From positions 1 to 64,000 of the forward strand of contig NZHC01000076.1 in the NCBI GenBank assembly GCA_002689655.1: 64,000 nucleotides of DNA, given 5' to 3'. The notes beneath the pieces were generated by a model. That model worked only from the letters and a program-made list of their open reading frames with translations. It had not been told where the DNA came from and searched no databases. Shown piece by piece: positions 43,734-53,059 of the stretch. Position numbers and translations under genes: made by a program. Within the stretch, counting starts at the first letter, position 1, and every line of letters begins with the position of its first letter. This DNA is from Rhodopirellula sp. (GTDB taxonomy: Bacteria; Planctomycetota; Planctomycetia; Pirellulales; Pirellulaceae).

Positions 43734-44659
43734 TTTCGAATACTCCCTCCCAATATTGCCGGCAGAATGCAAGCAAACAAGACTTTCCGATGGCAAATTC
43801 TAACAACTGCGCAGCTTAGGCAGAGATCCACCGAGTGTTATGAGTCTAGGGGTTGCAGATCACGTGTCAATCTGCGCCAATACGCAAGCCTAGGAAAACG
43901 AGGAGGTTTGAGTCAGCTTGTCTCGGGCTACACGCTTGGGGGGTTAGGTAAATCAGCTTTGGCTGCATGCAGCCGCCCTGAAGCACTTGCTCAAAGGGAG
44001 CGAGACAACGATCTTGAACTTAAGAGAGGACCAGAACTGAAGTTAAGGCTCAGACCTGTAGTTAATGCTCAGTAGGCTCCGCCTCATGTCAGTAAGCTCC
44101 ACCTCGTGTCTGCCGGGGTAATTAGCCGTAAGAAAGAGGCTAGGGCTGCCAGACTCCACCAAGTTCATGCCTTAATAGCGATGGCCATGGACCAGACGGA
44201 CCAGACCATGACTTCCTCGGCTTCTTGATCGGTCATGAGCCGAGCAGGTAAATTGCCCTCGCAATCAGGCAATTATGCCAACAGCGTTGTAGCCAACACA
44301 CCACTCAATCCCAGCAATCCGACCACTGTGACAGCCTACAGCGGAAGCAGGTAGTTTTCTTCATCGAAGGGGCAAGAATCGATTAGGAAGAGCCGATAGG
44401 CTCGAATGAGGGGTCGTTTTGTGAATATTATTTCCCACCTTCAGAAGTCGGCACCTGTGACAAAACATGCCTTGTTCCTTATGATTCAAACGGGTGGCAG
44501 AACTTTGGGCCTCCACCGATTCTCGAGGTTGGTCCATGGCGTGTCGATTGCTTTCTTCTGCCCCGGGCGGCAGCAGTCCAATCGTGACCAAACACGCTTC
44601 GGCTTAGTTGTGACTCCACGTTTTGGAGTGCCAAGACGGGTTGTGATAGGAGAGGGTCG
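43734..44659. other. 926-base intergenic region with short tandem repeat and possible small ORF
   Basis: No gene of normal size is supported. A 20-bp tandem duplication with three mismatches occupies 44069-44108 (TCAGTAGGCTCCGCCTCATG and its partner). A 39-codon frame from ATG 44235 to TAG 44352-44354 has protein-like composition ('GNYANSVVANTPLNPSNPTTV') but no ribosome site. The region must contain promoters for both divergent flanking genes. Confidence 0.4.
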
Positions 44660-46435
44660 ATGAATCGATCGCCTGAGGCGGTAACACAGTCCATGAGCGA
44701 ATCAGGCAAATTGATCTGCGTTGGAGATCCGACCACGCTTCCCGTTGAGATCGCGAGGGAAAGCGTGATTCTCGTCGATACCTCCAGTGCTGTGCTCGAT
44801 GCTTTGCATGAGCCAGCGATCAGTGGCGTATGGATTGCTCGGGACCAGTTGCCTCAAATCAGCGAACTGCGTGGCATTGCCCAGAGTGGGCTGATGCTAC
44901 GAGACATGCCAGAAGGCGTGGCGTTGATGGACTCGGACATGCGTGTGCTATGGGCGAATGACCGCCTGATTGAATGGGCTGGCACCGACAAAGCGCCGGT
45001 GGCAGGCAGGAATTTCTACGACTTGTTGTCCAACCCTGAAATCATGGGACCTGATTTCTGCCCATTTCATACCGCTTTGGCCACTAGCGAAGAAAGCACC
45101 AGCACGCTGCACAGTGATGGCAATCGGTACTATCAGATTCATGCCGCGCCGATCGTGCAAAGTAATCACTCACGGCAGTTGATCGTGACAGTCAGTGATG
45201 TGACCGATGAAATCCTCCAACAGCAAAAATTAGCTGCCATTCATCAGGCAGGTCGCGAGCTGGCAGACCTCCGTCCCACAGAAATTTTCATGATGGAGGT
45301 TGATGACAGGATCGACCTTCTGAAAGAGAACATACGCCATTATCTGAGCGATCTACTCAACTTCGAGGTCATCGAGATAAGACTGCTCGAACATGCGACA
45401 GGTAATCTCATTCCGCTGTTGAGCGTCGAGATTGATCAGGATGCATCTGATCGGCAACTCTTTGCACACCCCCAAGGGAACGGCATTACCGGCTACGTGG
45501 CAGCCAGCGGCATGAGCTACGTTTGCCACGACGTCGAGAATGATCCTTTATTCATTCCAGGGACAAGTACATCACGCAGCTCCTTAACAGCCCCTCTGAT
45601 TTTGCACGATCAGGTGCTTGGCACAATCAATGTCGAAAGCCCGGAACCCGCCGCATTCACCGACAGTGATCTTCAATTCCTGGAAATTTTCGCTCGCGAC
45701 GTTGCCTTTGCACTCAACACACTTGAGCTTTTGGTTGCACAAAAAGCCAACACTGCCCAGCAATCTTGTGATGCTATTCACAGCGCGGTGGCGATGCCGG
45801 TTGATGAAATCCTCAATGACGCAGTGAATGTCATGGAGGGTTACATTGGGCACAGTCCCGAAGTCGTCGATCGTTTGCGGCGAATTTTGCACAACGCCCG
45901 TGACATCAAACAGACCATTCAGCAGATTGGTCAACGAATGACACCTCTGGAAGCAGTCCCAGCTGGGGTGCAATCACCACAACACGCAGCGCTCAGGGAC
46001 AAACGAATCCTTGTGGTTGATGCTGATGAGCAGGTTCGTGAAGACGCACATCAACTGCTGGAACGGTACGGTTGCGTTGTCGAAACCGCACAAAAAGGTG
46101 CCGAAGCCGTGATGATGGTCCGCAGCAGTGGACGTTCGAGCGGCTATGACGTCATTATCAGCGACATTCGCTTACCCGACTTCAGCGGCTATCAACTCAT
46201 GTTGAGACTCAGTGACATCATTCACCGGGTGCCAATGGTTCTGATGACGGGATTCGGGTACGACCCGGGACATTCAATCGTGAAAGCCCGGCAGAACGGG
46301 CTCCACCCAAAATGTGTTCTGTTCAAACCGTTCAGGCTGGACCAGATGATCGACGTTATTAAAACGATACTGGACCTCAACAAAAACGATCCGCTACGCC
46401 CCACGTCTGATGCTGATCGCAAGCCAACATCCTGA
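44660..46435 (+). CDS. PAS-GAF-receiver signalling protein lacking a kinase ATPase domain
   Basis: This 591-aa cytoplasmic protein has a strong ribosome site (AGGAGA 6 bases before ATG). After about 75 N-terminal residues comes a PAS domain (about 78-200, 'MPEGVALMDSDMRVLWANDRLIEWAG', 'PDFCPFHTAL', 'YYQIHAAPI', 'IVTVSDVTDEI'), then a GAF domain (about 215-365, 'GNGITGYVAASGMSYVCHDVENDPLF', 'APLILHDQVLGTINVES'). A helical stretch (about 375-430) resembles a dimerisation helix pair but has no HE or HN phosphoacceptor motif. The C-terminus is a receiver domain with Asp502 ('IISDIRLPDFSGYQ') and 'VLFKPF'. There is no HATPase domain, so it cannot autophosphorylate. It probably accepts phosphate from another kinase and senses a small ligand through GAF/PAS. 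Convergent with the small response regulator. Confidence 0.85.
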   Translation: MNRSPEAVTQSMSESGKLICVGDPTTLPVEIARESVILVDTSSAVLDALHEPAISGVWIARDQLPQISELRGIAQSGLMLRDMPEGVALMDSDMRVLWANDRLIEWAGTDKAPVAGRNFYDLLSNPEIMGPDFCPFHTALATSEESTSTLHSDGNRYYQIHAAPIVQSNHSRQLIVTVSDVTDEILQQQKLAAIHQAGRELADLRPTEIFMMEVDDRIDLLKENIRHYLSDLLNFEVIEIRLLEHATGNLIPLLSVEIDQDASDRQLFAHPQGNGITGYVAASGMSYVCHDVENDPLFIPGTSTSRSSLTAPLILHDQVLGTINVESPEPAAFTDSDLQFLEIFARDVAFALNTLELLVAQKANTAQQSCDAIHSAVAMPVDEILNDAVNVMEGYIGHSPEVVDRLRRILHNARDIKQTIQQIGQRMTPLEAVPAGVQSPQHAALRDKRILVVDADEQVREDAHQLLERYGCVVETAQKGAEAVMMVRSSGRSSGYDVIISDIRLPDFSGYQLMLRLSDIIHRVPMVLMTGFGYDPGHSIVKARQNGLHPKCVLFKPFRLDQMIDVIKTILDLNKNDPLRPTSDADRKPTS

Positions 46436-46497
46436 GTCTGTTGATCCCCGAAAGCTGCTTTGATGTCGGAAGTGAACTCTGACGAACAGCAGCAGGG

Positions 46498-46926
46498 TCA
46501 GTTGCTTTCTTCCATGTCCTGAATGTACTGCCGCAAGCGTTCCAACTCGTCCGCGGTTCCCTTGAGCTTGAGCATATTCTCACCCCGCTTGAGCAACTCG
46601 ACCTGATTAACGGGTTTGCTGAGAAAGTCGTCCGTGCCGGCTGAAACAGCGCGCTCGATATCACCCAACTCATTCAACGCGGTGACCATCAGGATCATGA
46701 CACGACTGGTTTCGGGATTCCCTTTCAGCTTTTCACACACCTCAAATCCGCTCAACCGCGGCATCATGACATCCAGCAAAACCAGATCAGGGTTAAATGA
46801 TGCGACCTTGTCCAAGGTGTCTTGACCATCAATCGATGTCTCGATCTCGCAGTCAACATTCACCAGATAGGCTTCGAGCAATTCCCGATTAGCGTCGTTG
46901 TCATCAGCGATCAGAATTCTGTGCAT
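46498..46926 (-). CDS. single-domain response regulator (CheY-like)
   Basis: This 142-aa receiver has a short C-terminal helix. The ATG at 46926 starts exactly at the receiver ('MHRILIADDNDANREL'); the longer frame from 47055 runs into the glyA coding region. The acidic pocket (Asp8, Asp9), phosphoacceptor Asp52 ('LVLLDVMMPRLSG'), Thr82 and Lys104 ('FLSKPV') are all present, so it should be phosphorylatable. No DNA-binding or enzymatic output domain follows; the last 30 residues form a helix ('GTADELERLRQYIQDMEES') that may contact a partner. It lies 74 bases downstream of glyA on the same strand and is convergent with the PAS-GAF-receiver gene. Confidence 0.93.
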   Translation of the reverse strand: MHRILIADDNDANRELLEAYLVNVDCEIETSIDGQDTLDKVASFNPDLVLLDVMMPRLSGFEVCEKLKGNPETSRVMILMVTALNELGDIERAVSAGTDDFLSKPVNQVELLKRGENMLKLKGTADELERLRQYIQDMEESN

Positions 46927-47000
46927 TGAACGGATTGAGGGGTACGTCGGGTGAAAATTGTCCAGGACCAGCGAATCAGAAAATCTCACACGCAGGCGGA

Positions 47001-48263
47001 TCAGCAAGCAGGGGCGGTCGCGACTCGTCCCGCAGGAACAGGAAAGTCTTCGCACATGTCACGTACTTCGTCACGGATTTTTTGATGCATCGCTGAATCG
47101 TCTGAGTTGTTCAACGCCTGGTGGATCCAGCCCCCCACACGTTTCATTTCCTCTGACCCCATTCCGCGGGTGGTGATCGCGGGAGTTCCAATTCGGATCC
47201 CCGAAGGATCCATCGGTTTACGAGTGTCAAACGGAATCATGTTCATGTTGACGGTAATGCCACAGTTGTCCAAAACTGCCTCAGCCTTCTTTCCGCCAAG
47301 CCCCGCCGCCGTTACGTCGACGAGCATCAGATGATTCTCGGTCCCCCCACTTACCAAAGGCAACCCTTTGGACATCAGCGTGTCAGCGAGCACCTTGGCA
47401 TTGTCAATCACCGCCTGGCCATAGACCTTGAAATCGTCTGCCATCGCTTCACCAAAACAAATCGCCTTGGCCGCGACCACGTGCATGAGCGGACCACCCT
47501 GCGTTCCGGGGAATACATTGCGATTGACCAGTTTGAGGTGATCCTCTTTGCACAGAATCAGACCACTGCGAGGTCCCCGCAACGTTTTATGCGTCGTGGT
47601 AGTGACATAATCAGCGTACGGGACAGGGCTATTATGGACCCCAGCAGCGACCAAACCTGAATAATGAGCCATATCGACCAAGAGGCGGGCGCCGACTTCA
47701 TTTGCAATTTCAGCAAACTTGTCATGGGGAATTTCTCGAGGATAGGCACTTGCTCCCGCCACAATCAGTTTCGGTTTATGCTCTCTTGCCAATGATGCAA
47801 TTTGATCGAAGTCCAGTCGGTGATTTTCAGGATCGACTCCGTAGCTGTGGAAATTGTAGAGCCGACCGCTGATATTCAGCTTCATTCCATGTGTCAGGTG
47901 TCCACCTTGAGCCAAATCAAGCCCTAGGACGTGATCACCCGGTTCCAGACAGCTCAGGTAAACAGCAGTATTGGCCTGCGACCCGCTATGAGGCTGCACA
48001 TTGGCCGCTTCAGCGCCGAATAGCTGCCGAGCCCGCTCGAGAGCGATATTCTCGACGACATCGACGTGTTCGCACCCACCATAGTAACGGCGGCCAGGAT
48101 ATCCCTCCGCGTATTTGTTCGTCAGAACGCTGCCAGCGGCCTGCATGATCGCCAAACTGGTGTAATTTTCACTGGCAATCATTTCCAAGCCATCCTGCTG
48201 GCGGATCGCTTCGGCTTCAATTGCGTCCCAGACTGCTGGATCTTGCTGCTGCAAAGGATTCAT
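47001..48263 (-). CDS. glyA: serine hydroxymethyltransferase
   Basis: This is a 420-aa PLP enzyme that converts serine and tetrahydrofolate to glycine and methylene-tetrahydrofolate. The ATG at 48263 ('[22 protein letters not shown]') gives the standard length; the 48386 start adds a nonconserved tail. '[11 protein letters not shown]', '[22 protein letters not shown]', '[15 protein letters not shown]', '[16 protein letters not shown]' and '[19 protein letters not shown]' with the Schiff-base Lys226 are diagnostic. It supplies one-carbon units, working with FolC-made folylpolyglutamates. It may be cotranscribed with the downstream response regulator (gap 74 bases). The upstream region is shared with the divergent metzincin gene and holds a long dyad. 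Confidence 0.98.
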   Translation of the reverse strand: MNPLQQQDPAVWDAIEAEAIRQQDGLEMIASENYTSLAIMQAAGSVLTNKYAEGYPGRRYYGGCEHVDVVENIALERARQLFGAEAANVQPHSGSQANTAVYLSCLEPGDHVLGLDLAQGGHLTHGMKLNISGRLYNFHSYGVDPENHRLDFDQIASLAREHKPKLIVAGASAYPREIPHDKFAEIANEVGARLLVDMAHYSGLVAAGVHNSPVPYADYVTTTTHKTLRGPRSGLILCKEDHLKLVNRNVFPGTQGGPLMHVVAAKAICFGEAMADDFKVYGQAVIDNAKVLADTLMSKGLPLVSGGTENHLMLVDVTAAGLGGKKAEAVLDNCGITVNMNMIPFDTRKPMDPSGIRIGTPAITTRGMGSEEMKRVGGWIHQALNNSDDSAMHQKIRDEVRDMCEDFPVPAGRVATAPAC

Positions 48264-48468
48264 TCGGCCTATTCTCGATGATGAGGGTGGTGAACCGGGT
48301 CGGCCCGGCATCGGCACAGGTAAAAACGCCTGCACATGGATTGTTGACGTCAGTAGGCAGACCGTCAATGTCCGCCTCGCGATCACTTCTGAGGGCCGAA
48401 CTGACCAATTTTTCAGGCACCTTCCGTCGAATCAATGCGAAGAAGTGGGAAAGAATGTTTGGATTCCC

Positions 48469-48494
48469 CCTACTTTATCGGATAAAACGGTAGG
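48469..48494. promoter_or_regulatory. 26-bp interrupted palindrome in the glyA/protease divergent region
   Basis: CCTAC, TTTATC, G, GATAAA, ACG and GTAGG form two nested inverted repeats (5 and 6 bp arms) with a one-base centre. It sits in the 389-base divergent region (48264-48652), about 206 bases from the glyA start and 159 from the protease start. Operator for a dimeric repressor is the most likely reading; a transcript hairpin is also possible. Nothing else is seen in this gap. Confidence 0.4.
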
Positions 48495-48652
48495 TTGTGC
48501 TGAACTAACCACCCCACCCGCGCGTTCAACATAGTAGACATTTCCCGTCTAATCCAATTTCGTCTGAAAAAGGTGTTGCTTTTCCTTGCAACATTATGCT
48601 GTGACCTAACCTTTCTAAGGAATCCAATCCTTAATCATCTCGAGTGCCCGGA

Positions 48653-51631
48653 ATGAAATACCACTACAAACTCATTGCTCTCGCTCTCGCTCTCGCGCCC
48701 TTGGCGAATGCAGAGGCAGTTCTTGCCCCTTTTGACAAAGTGTCGGAGGGGTACACCAAGCTAGCCGTCAATGACCAGAAAAACCCCAGGGGTCTCTTTT
48801 CCCTTTGGAAAAACGACAAGGATGCCCAGTTACTGGGCGAATTGCCCAAAAACTTCATGGGGAAAAACTATTTCATTGCTTTGACTGTCAGTAGTGGTGA
48901 CAAATACGCTGGTCTGCAGTCGGGTGACTGGGTTGTTCAATGGCGTCGCTACGGGGATCGCTTGGCCCTGATTGCACCCAATTTGGACATCAGAGCCACA
49001 GGCGATGCTGAGAGCAAAGCATCCGTGAAGCGTTTGTTCACCGATCGCGTATTGCTGGATGTACCAATCCTTGCGTTGGGACCAACTGGTGGCCCCGTCA
49101 TCGACTTGGATTCATTGCTGATTGGTAACGCGAGCCGTTTCTTCGGATCGTCGGTTCGAATTAGCAATAGCCGTATCACGAAACTCGCCTCCGCAAAAGT
49201 ATTTCCGGGTAATGTCGAGATCGCCTTCGAGATTGTCGGTGGCAGTGGCCGCCTGCAGACGATTCACTACTCCTTCAGTGAGGTTCCCAGTGCCACAGCC
49301 GGCTACAAACCCCGGGAAGCTGATGAGCGCGTGGGTTACTTCACCACATCTTTCTCGGATTTGAGCCGCTACGAAGACGACGATACCCGCGTCCGTTACA
49401 TCAATCGCTGGAAGCTGCAGAAGCGGGACCCGAGCCTTCAACTCAGCCCTCCAAAAGAACCGATCCGCTTCTACGTAGAACACACCGCACCCGTCCGTTA
49501 TCGCCGTTGGATCAAAGCTGGTGTGGATTATTGGAACAAGGCATTCGAAAAAGTAGGTTTGATCGACGCAATCATGATCGAGTATCAGGACGCCCAAAGC
49601 GGTGTTCACATGGAAAAAGATCCTGAGGATGTTCGCTACAACTTCATTCGCTGGTTGAACAACGATGTGGGAACGGCGATTGGTCCCAGCCGCGTGCACC
49701 CATCCACCGGTGAAATCCTGGACGCCGATATCATTTTGACCGACGGCTGGATCCGGCACTTCAATTACAACTATGAAGATCTGATGCCGAAGCTGGCAAT
49801 GGAAGGCATGGCAGCGGAGACACTGGCTTGGCTTGGAAAGAACCCACGTTGGGACCCACGCGTACGCTTGGCTCCGGCAGAGAAAGCAAACTATCTTCGA
49901 AGTGAGTATCAGCGGCAGTCCCAGCTACCGATGGCGGGGTACCAATTTGCACAAGCGGACCCCGCATTGCTCGGAGACGATGAGTTCGACGGTCTCTACG
50001 GACATGTCAGCCAAAAGAATGGTCTTTGCATGGCTGCCAGCGGTCGCAACTTGGACCTCGCTTTGGCTCGAATGGATTGGGCCTTATCACTGATGGCAAC
50101 CGAAGAAGCCGAGAAGCAAAAGAAACGCAAGAAGAAGAAGCAGTCCGAGGAAGAGAAGGGCGACAAGAAAGCGGACGAAGCCAAGAAGGATGACAAGGAT
50201 GCAGAGGATGACAAGGATGCAGAGGCTGACAAGGACGACGATAAGGACGCCAAAGAGGAGAAAGAAGACAGCGAAGCTGTAGCTAAAAAGCCAGCAGCAC
50301 CTGCTGGTCCAATGCTTGATGGCATGCCTGAATGGTTCGTCGGTCCCCTGCTTGCTGATCTGGTTGCTCACGAAGTGGGACACACCCTCGGCCTTCGTCA
50401 CAACTTCAAAGCCTCCGGTTTGCTGACTCTCGACGAAATCAACAGCAAGGGCGTCAAAGGCAACAAGACCTTCACCGCTTCGGTGATGGATTACACACCC
50501 ATCAATTACCGACTTGAGTCCGGTGAAGTGCAAGGTGACTACGGGATGATTGATATCGGACCGTACGATTACTGGGCGATTGAGTACGGCTACACAGCCG
50601 ACGATAAAAAGCTCACGGAAATTTTGAAGCGTTGCAACGAACCTGAACTGCAATATGCCACCGATGAAGACACAAACGGTCCTGACCCTCTGGCTCGCCG
50701 GTACGACTTCTCGAAGGATCCTCTCGACTACGCCAATGAACAGCGAAAGCTAATCAAACTTTACCGAGAACGCATTCTTGACAAGTTTGTCAAAGATGGT
50801 GATAGCTGGGCAAAAGCCCGTCGTGGTTATGAGCTGACACTCAGCTTGCAAACACGCGCGGTGAATATGATGGCGAACTGGGTTGGTGGAGCATTCATCA
50901 ACCGAGACAAAAAAGGCGATCCAGGCAATCGCCCACCTGTGGAGGTAGTTCCTGCTGCCCAGCAGCGAGCTGCTTTACAATTCGTGATCGATACCTCATT
51001 CAATGACGACGCTTATGGGCTGACACCAAAGTTGCTCGAACGAATGAGTGTCGACAAATGGTTGGACACTGGCTCACGGGGCGCAATGTCCAATGAAGCA
51101 ACTTGGCCAATCCACGATCGGATTTTGGGTGTCCAAGCATCTGCTCTGACATTGTTGATGAACCCCACCACGTTGCGAAGGGTTTACGACAACGAGTTGC
51201 GACTGCCTGTCGAAGTCGACACGCTAACGCTTCCAGAGTTGCTGTCATCGATCAATGAAACGGTTTGGAGTGAACTGGAGGCGGAATGCCCCGATGGACG
51301 CAATGATCGCGAGCCAATGATCTCATCACTGAGAAGAAATCTTCAACGTGAGCACATGCAACGGCTCGTCGACCTCATCCTCGGATCATCAGATGACACG
51401 GCCGCACACAAGCCCATCAGCAATCTTGCCAGAATGGAATTGCGAGCGCTTTCCACCAAAATCCAAGGTTCTCTTGATAAGTGTGGAAAGAAGATGGACG
51501 CTTACACCAACGCTCACCTCACAGAGACCAAGGAGCGGATTGATCGCGCTTTGGAAGCTGGCTACACCTACAACGCTGCAGCTGCGTCAGGTCCGATCAT
51601 GATGATGCTTGGAAGAGAGACAAACGAGTAG
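48653..51631 (+). CDS. secreted zinc-dependent metzincin protease (DUF5117/DUF4953-like)
   Basis: This is a 992-aa exported protease from the ATG at 48653 (the frame also opens at a GTG three codons earlier). It has a signal peptide (1-23, 'HYKLIALALALAPLANAEA'). The N-terminal domain (about 25-275) is beta-rich and matches DUF5117-type pro-regions ('VHYSFSEVP'-like 'IHYSFSEVPSATAGYKPREADERVGYF'). The catalytic domain holds HEVGHTLGLRHNFKAS (His573, Glu574, His577, His583), a full metzincin zinc site, and 'SVMDYTPINY', which supplies the Met-turn. Just before the site a highly charged Lys/Asp/Glu insert of about 65 residues (about 485-548) is unusual for the family. The C-terminal region is helical. 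Function in the family is unknown; degradation of extracellular protein is likely. A strong terminator follows. Confidence 0.9.
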   Translation: MKYHYKLIALALALAPLANAEAVLAPFDKVSEGYTKLAVNDQKNPRGLFSLWKNDKDAQLLGELPKNFMGKNYFIALTVSSGDKYAGLQSGDWVVQWRRYGDRLALIAPNLDIRATGDAESKASVKRLFTDRVLLDVPILALGPTGGPVIDLDSLLIGNASRFFGSSVRISNSRITKLASAKVFPGNVEIAFEIVGGSGRLQTIHYSFSEVPSATAGYKPREADERVGYFTTSFSDLSRYEDDDTRVRYINRWKLQKRDPSLQLSPPKEPIRFYVEHTAPVRYRRWIKAGVDYWNKAFEKVGLIDAIMIEYQDAQSGVHMEKDPEDVRYNFIRWLNNDVGTAIGPSRVHPSTGEILDADIILTDGWIRHFNYNYEDLMPKLAMEGMAAETLAWLGKNPRWDPRVRLAPAEKANYLRSEYQRQSQLPMAGYQFAQADPALLGDDEFDGLYGHVSQKNGLCMAASGRNLDLALARMDWALSLMATEEAEKQKKRKKKKQSEEEKGDKKADEAKKDDKDAEDDKDAEADKDDDKDAKEEKEDSEAVAKKPAAPAGPMLDGMPEWFVGPLLADLVAHEVGHTLGLRHNFKASGLLTLDEINSKGVKGNKTFTASVMDYTPINYRLESGEVQGDYGMIDIGPYDYWAIEYGYTADDKKLTEILKRCNEPELQYATDEDTNGPDPLARRYDFSKDPLDYANEQRKLIKLYRERILDKFVKDGDSWAKARRGYELTLSLQTRAVNMMANWVGGAFINRDKKGDPGNRPPVEVVPAAQQRAALQFVIDTSFNDDAYGLTPKLLERMSVDKWLDTGSRGAMSNEATWPIHDRILGVQASALTLLMNPTTLRRVYDNELRLPVEVDTLTLPELLSSINETVWSELEAECPDGRNDREPMISSLRRNLQREHMQRLVDLILGSSDDTAAHKPISNLARMELRALSTKIQGSLDKCGKKMDAYTNAHLTETKERIDRALEAGYTYNAAAASGPIMMMLGRETNE
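50189..50224 (+). repeat. 18-bp direct tandem repeat inside the metzincin gene
   Basis: GATGACAAGGATGCAGAG occurs twice in a row, followed by a degenerate third copy. It encodes DDKDAE repeats in the charged insert before the zinc site. Confidence 0.9.
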
Positions 51632-51680
51632 GAATATTCGTCAAGACAGAGAACTGCTGGAAGGTAAGTTCCAATCCAAG

Positions 51681-51709
51681 GGTGTCCTGAAAACAGGACG
51701 CCTTTTTTT
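51681..51709 (+). terminator. Rho-independent terminator after the metzincin gene
   Basis: GGTGTCCTG and CAGGACGCC (one G-T pair) form a 9-bp stem with an AAAA loop, followed by seven T. It lies 50 bases past the stop codon. Confidence 0.95.
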
Positions 51710-51841
51710 GTGACTTCACCCCAATGAACAGAAGACTGCGTCAACGCGATTCACTGCTGGCCGCGGGCGAACTCGCTAGACTATCGACTCCACTTATATC
51801 ACTGGACCACACCGATACTGTGTATTTTCGGAGCCCACCCC

Positions 51842-53059
51842 ATGCATCGTTCAAACATTTTAGCACTCTCATTTTTGATGACGTTGCCCTTCGTACTTCC
51901 TCCTGAAAATTCATCCGCCGACCAACTGAACTTCGAAAAGCTCGTAATCGATCCCAATTTAGGGAAGGTCTGCTATGCAGTCACCGCTGCCGATGTTGAT
52001 GGCGATCATCGTCTGGATGTTGTCGCGATCAGCGAACGGGAAGCGATGTGGTATCGGAATCCTGACTGGAAAAAACACATCATGATCAGTGATGCTGTTA
52101 CAAAAGATCATGTCTGTATCGCCGCCGGTGACATCGACAAAGATGGGAAAGTCGACTTCGCGATGGGAGCAGGATGGCCGACGAGTGGTGGAGAAATTTT
52201 CTGGATCAACCGAGGCAAATCACTTCAGGAACCTTGGAACGTGCATGCAATTGGTGCCGAAGCGTGGACACATCGGATGCGATTTGCCGATGTTTTGGGA
52301 ACAGGCCGTGACCAAATTGTTGTCACACCGCTTAACGGTGATCCCAATGGTGGTATTCGCTTACTGGCCTATCCAATTCCTGACCGACCTGCCACCGCTA
52401 ATTGGACGCCAAAAATCTTGGCTCGTTCCCTGAATCGCGCTCACAACCATTGGCACATCAGCAACACCAAGACAGACCAACCCGAGAACACCATCGTGGC
52501 CAGTCAGGAAGGGTTAAGCTTGGTACAGCGTGCGGCTGACGGCAGTTTTTCAGTCACCGGAATCTCCAAAGGTGCCACCAGCGAGAAACCAACGCAGCGT
52601 GGATCAGGAGAAGTGAAAAAGGGTGTATTTGGACATCAGACCATGCTCGCCACCATCGAGCCCATGCACGGCAACCAGGTCGTGGTGTACCTCGGCAAAA
52701 CATTGAATAGCCAAATGCAACGAATCGTCTTGGATGATTCGTTTGCACAAGGACACGCTATCTGGTGTGCGGACTTCAATGGCGACGGTAAAGACGAGAT
52801 TGTTGCAGCTCACCGGCAACCAAAAGCCGATGGCACTCCCCCCGGTATCTATTTGTATTACGCAAAGGATGCAAGCGGAGAAAACTGGGAGCGCACTCAA
52901 CTAGATGCCCCCATGGCATGCGAGGACCTCTGGTGTGATGACATCAATGGCGATGGCAGGCTAGACATACTAGCAGGGGGTCGGGCCACACACGATGTGA
53001 ATCTATATCTCAACCAGACACCGCGGGAAATCGAGGGCAATAGTTCATCCGGAAATTAA
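51842..53059 (+). CDS. secreted FG-GAP/VCBS-repeat beta-propeller protein
   Basis: This is a 405-aa exported protein with a signal peptide (1-26, 'NILALSFLMTLPFVLPPENSSA'). Calcium-binding FG-GAP loops of the DxDxDGxxD type recur: 'AADVDGDHRLDVV' , 'AGDIDKDGKVDFAMG', 'CADFNGDGKDEIVAA' and 'CDDINGDGRLDILAGG', spread over the length as blades of an integrin-like propeller. Planctomycetes have many such proteins, often near sulfatases or cytochromes; their roles are mostly unknown (ligand binding or adhesion). There is no catalytic motif. It stands alone downstream of the metzincin terminator, with no obvious terminator of its own. Confidence 0.85.
   Translation: MHRSNILALSFLMTLPFVLPPENSSADQLNFEKLVIDPNLGKVCYAVTAADVDGDHRLDVVAISEREAMWYRNPDWKKHIMISDAVTKDHVCIAAGDIDKDGKVDFAMGAGWPTSGGEIFWINRGKSLQEPWNVHAIGAEAWTHRMRFADVLGTGRDQIVVTPLNGDPNGGIRLLAYPIPDRPATANWTPKILARSLNRAHNHWHISNTKTDQPENTIVASQEGLSLVQRAADGSFSVTGISKGATSEKPTQRGSGEVKKGVFGHQTMLATIEPMHGNQVVVYLGKTLNSQMQRIVLDDSFAQGHAIWCADFNGDGKDEIVAAHRQPKADGTPPGIYLYYAKDASGENWERTQLDAPMACEDLWCDDINGDGRLDILAGGRATHDVNLYLNQTPREIEGNSSSGN

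Noticed and set aside
44330-44356. GGAAGCAG sequence resembling the SRP RNA core
   Set aside because: The surrounding conserved GGUCAGGNCCGGAA and the matching stem are absent.
49112-49759. 215-codon open frame on the minus strand
   Set aside because: Antisense to the metzincin pro-region; composition and lack of a start site mark it as a shadow.
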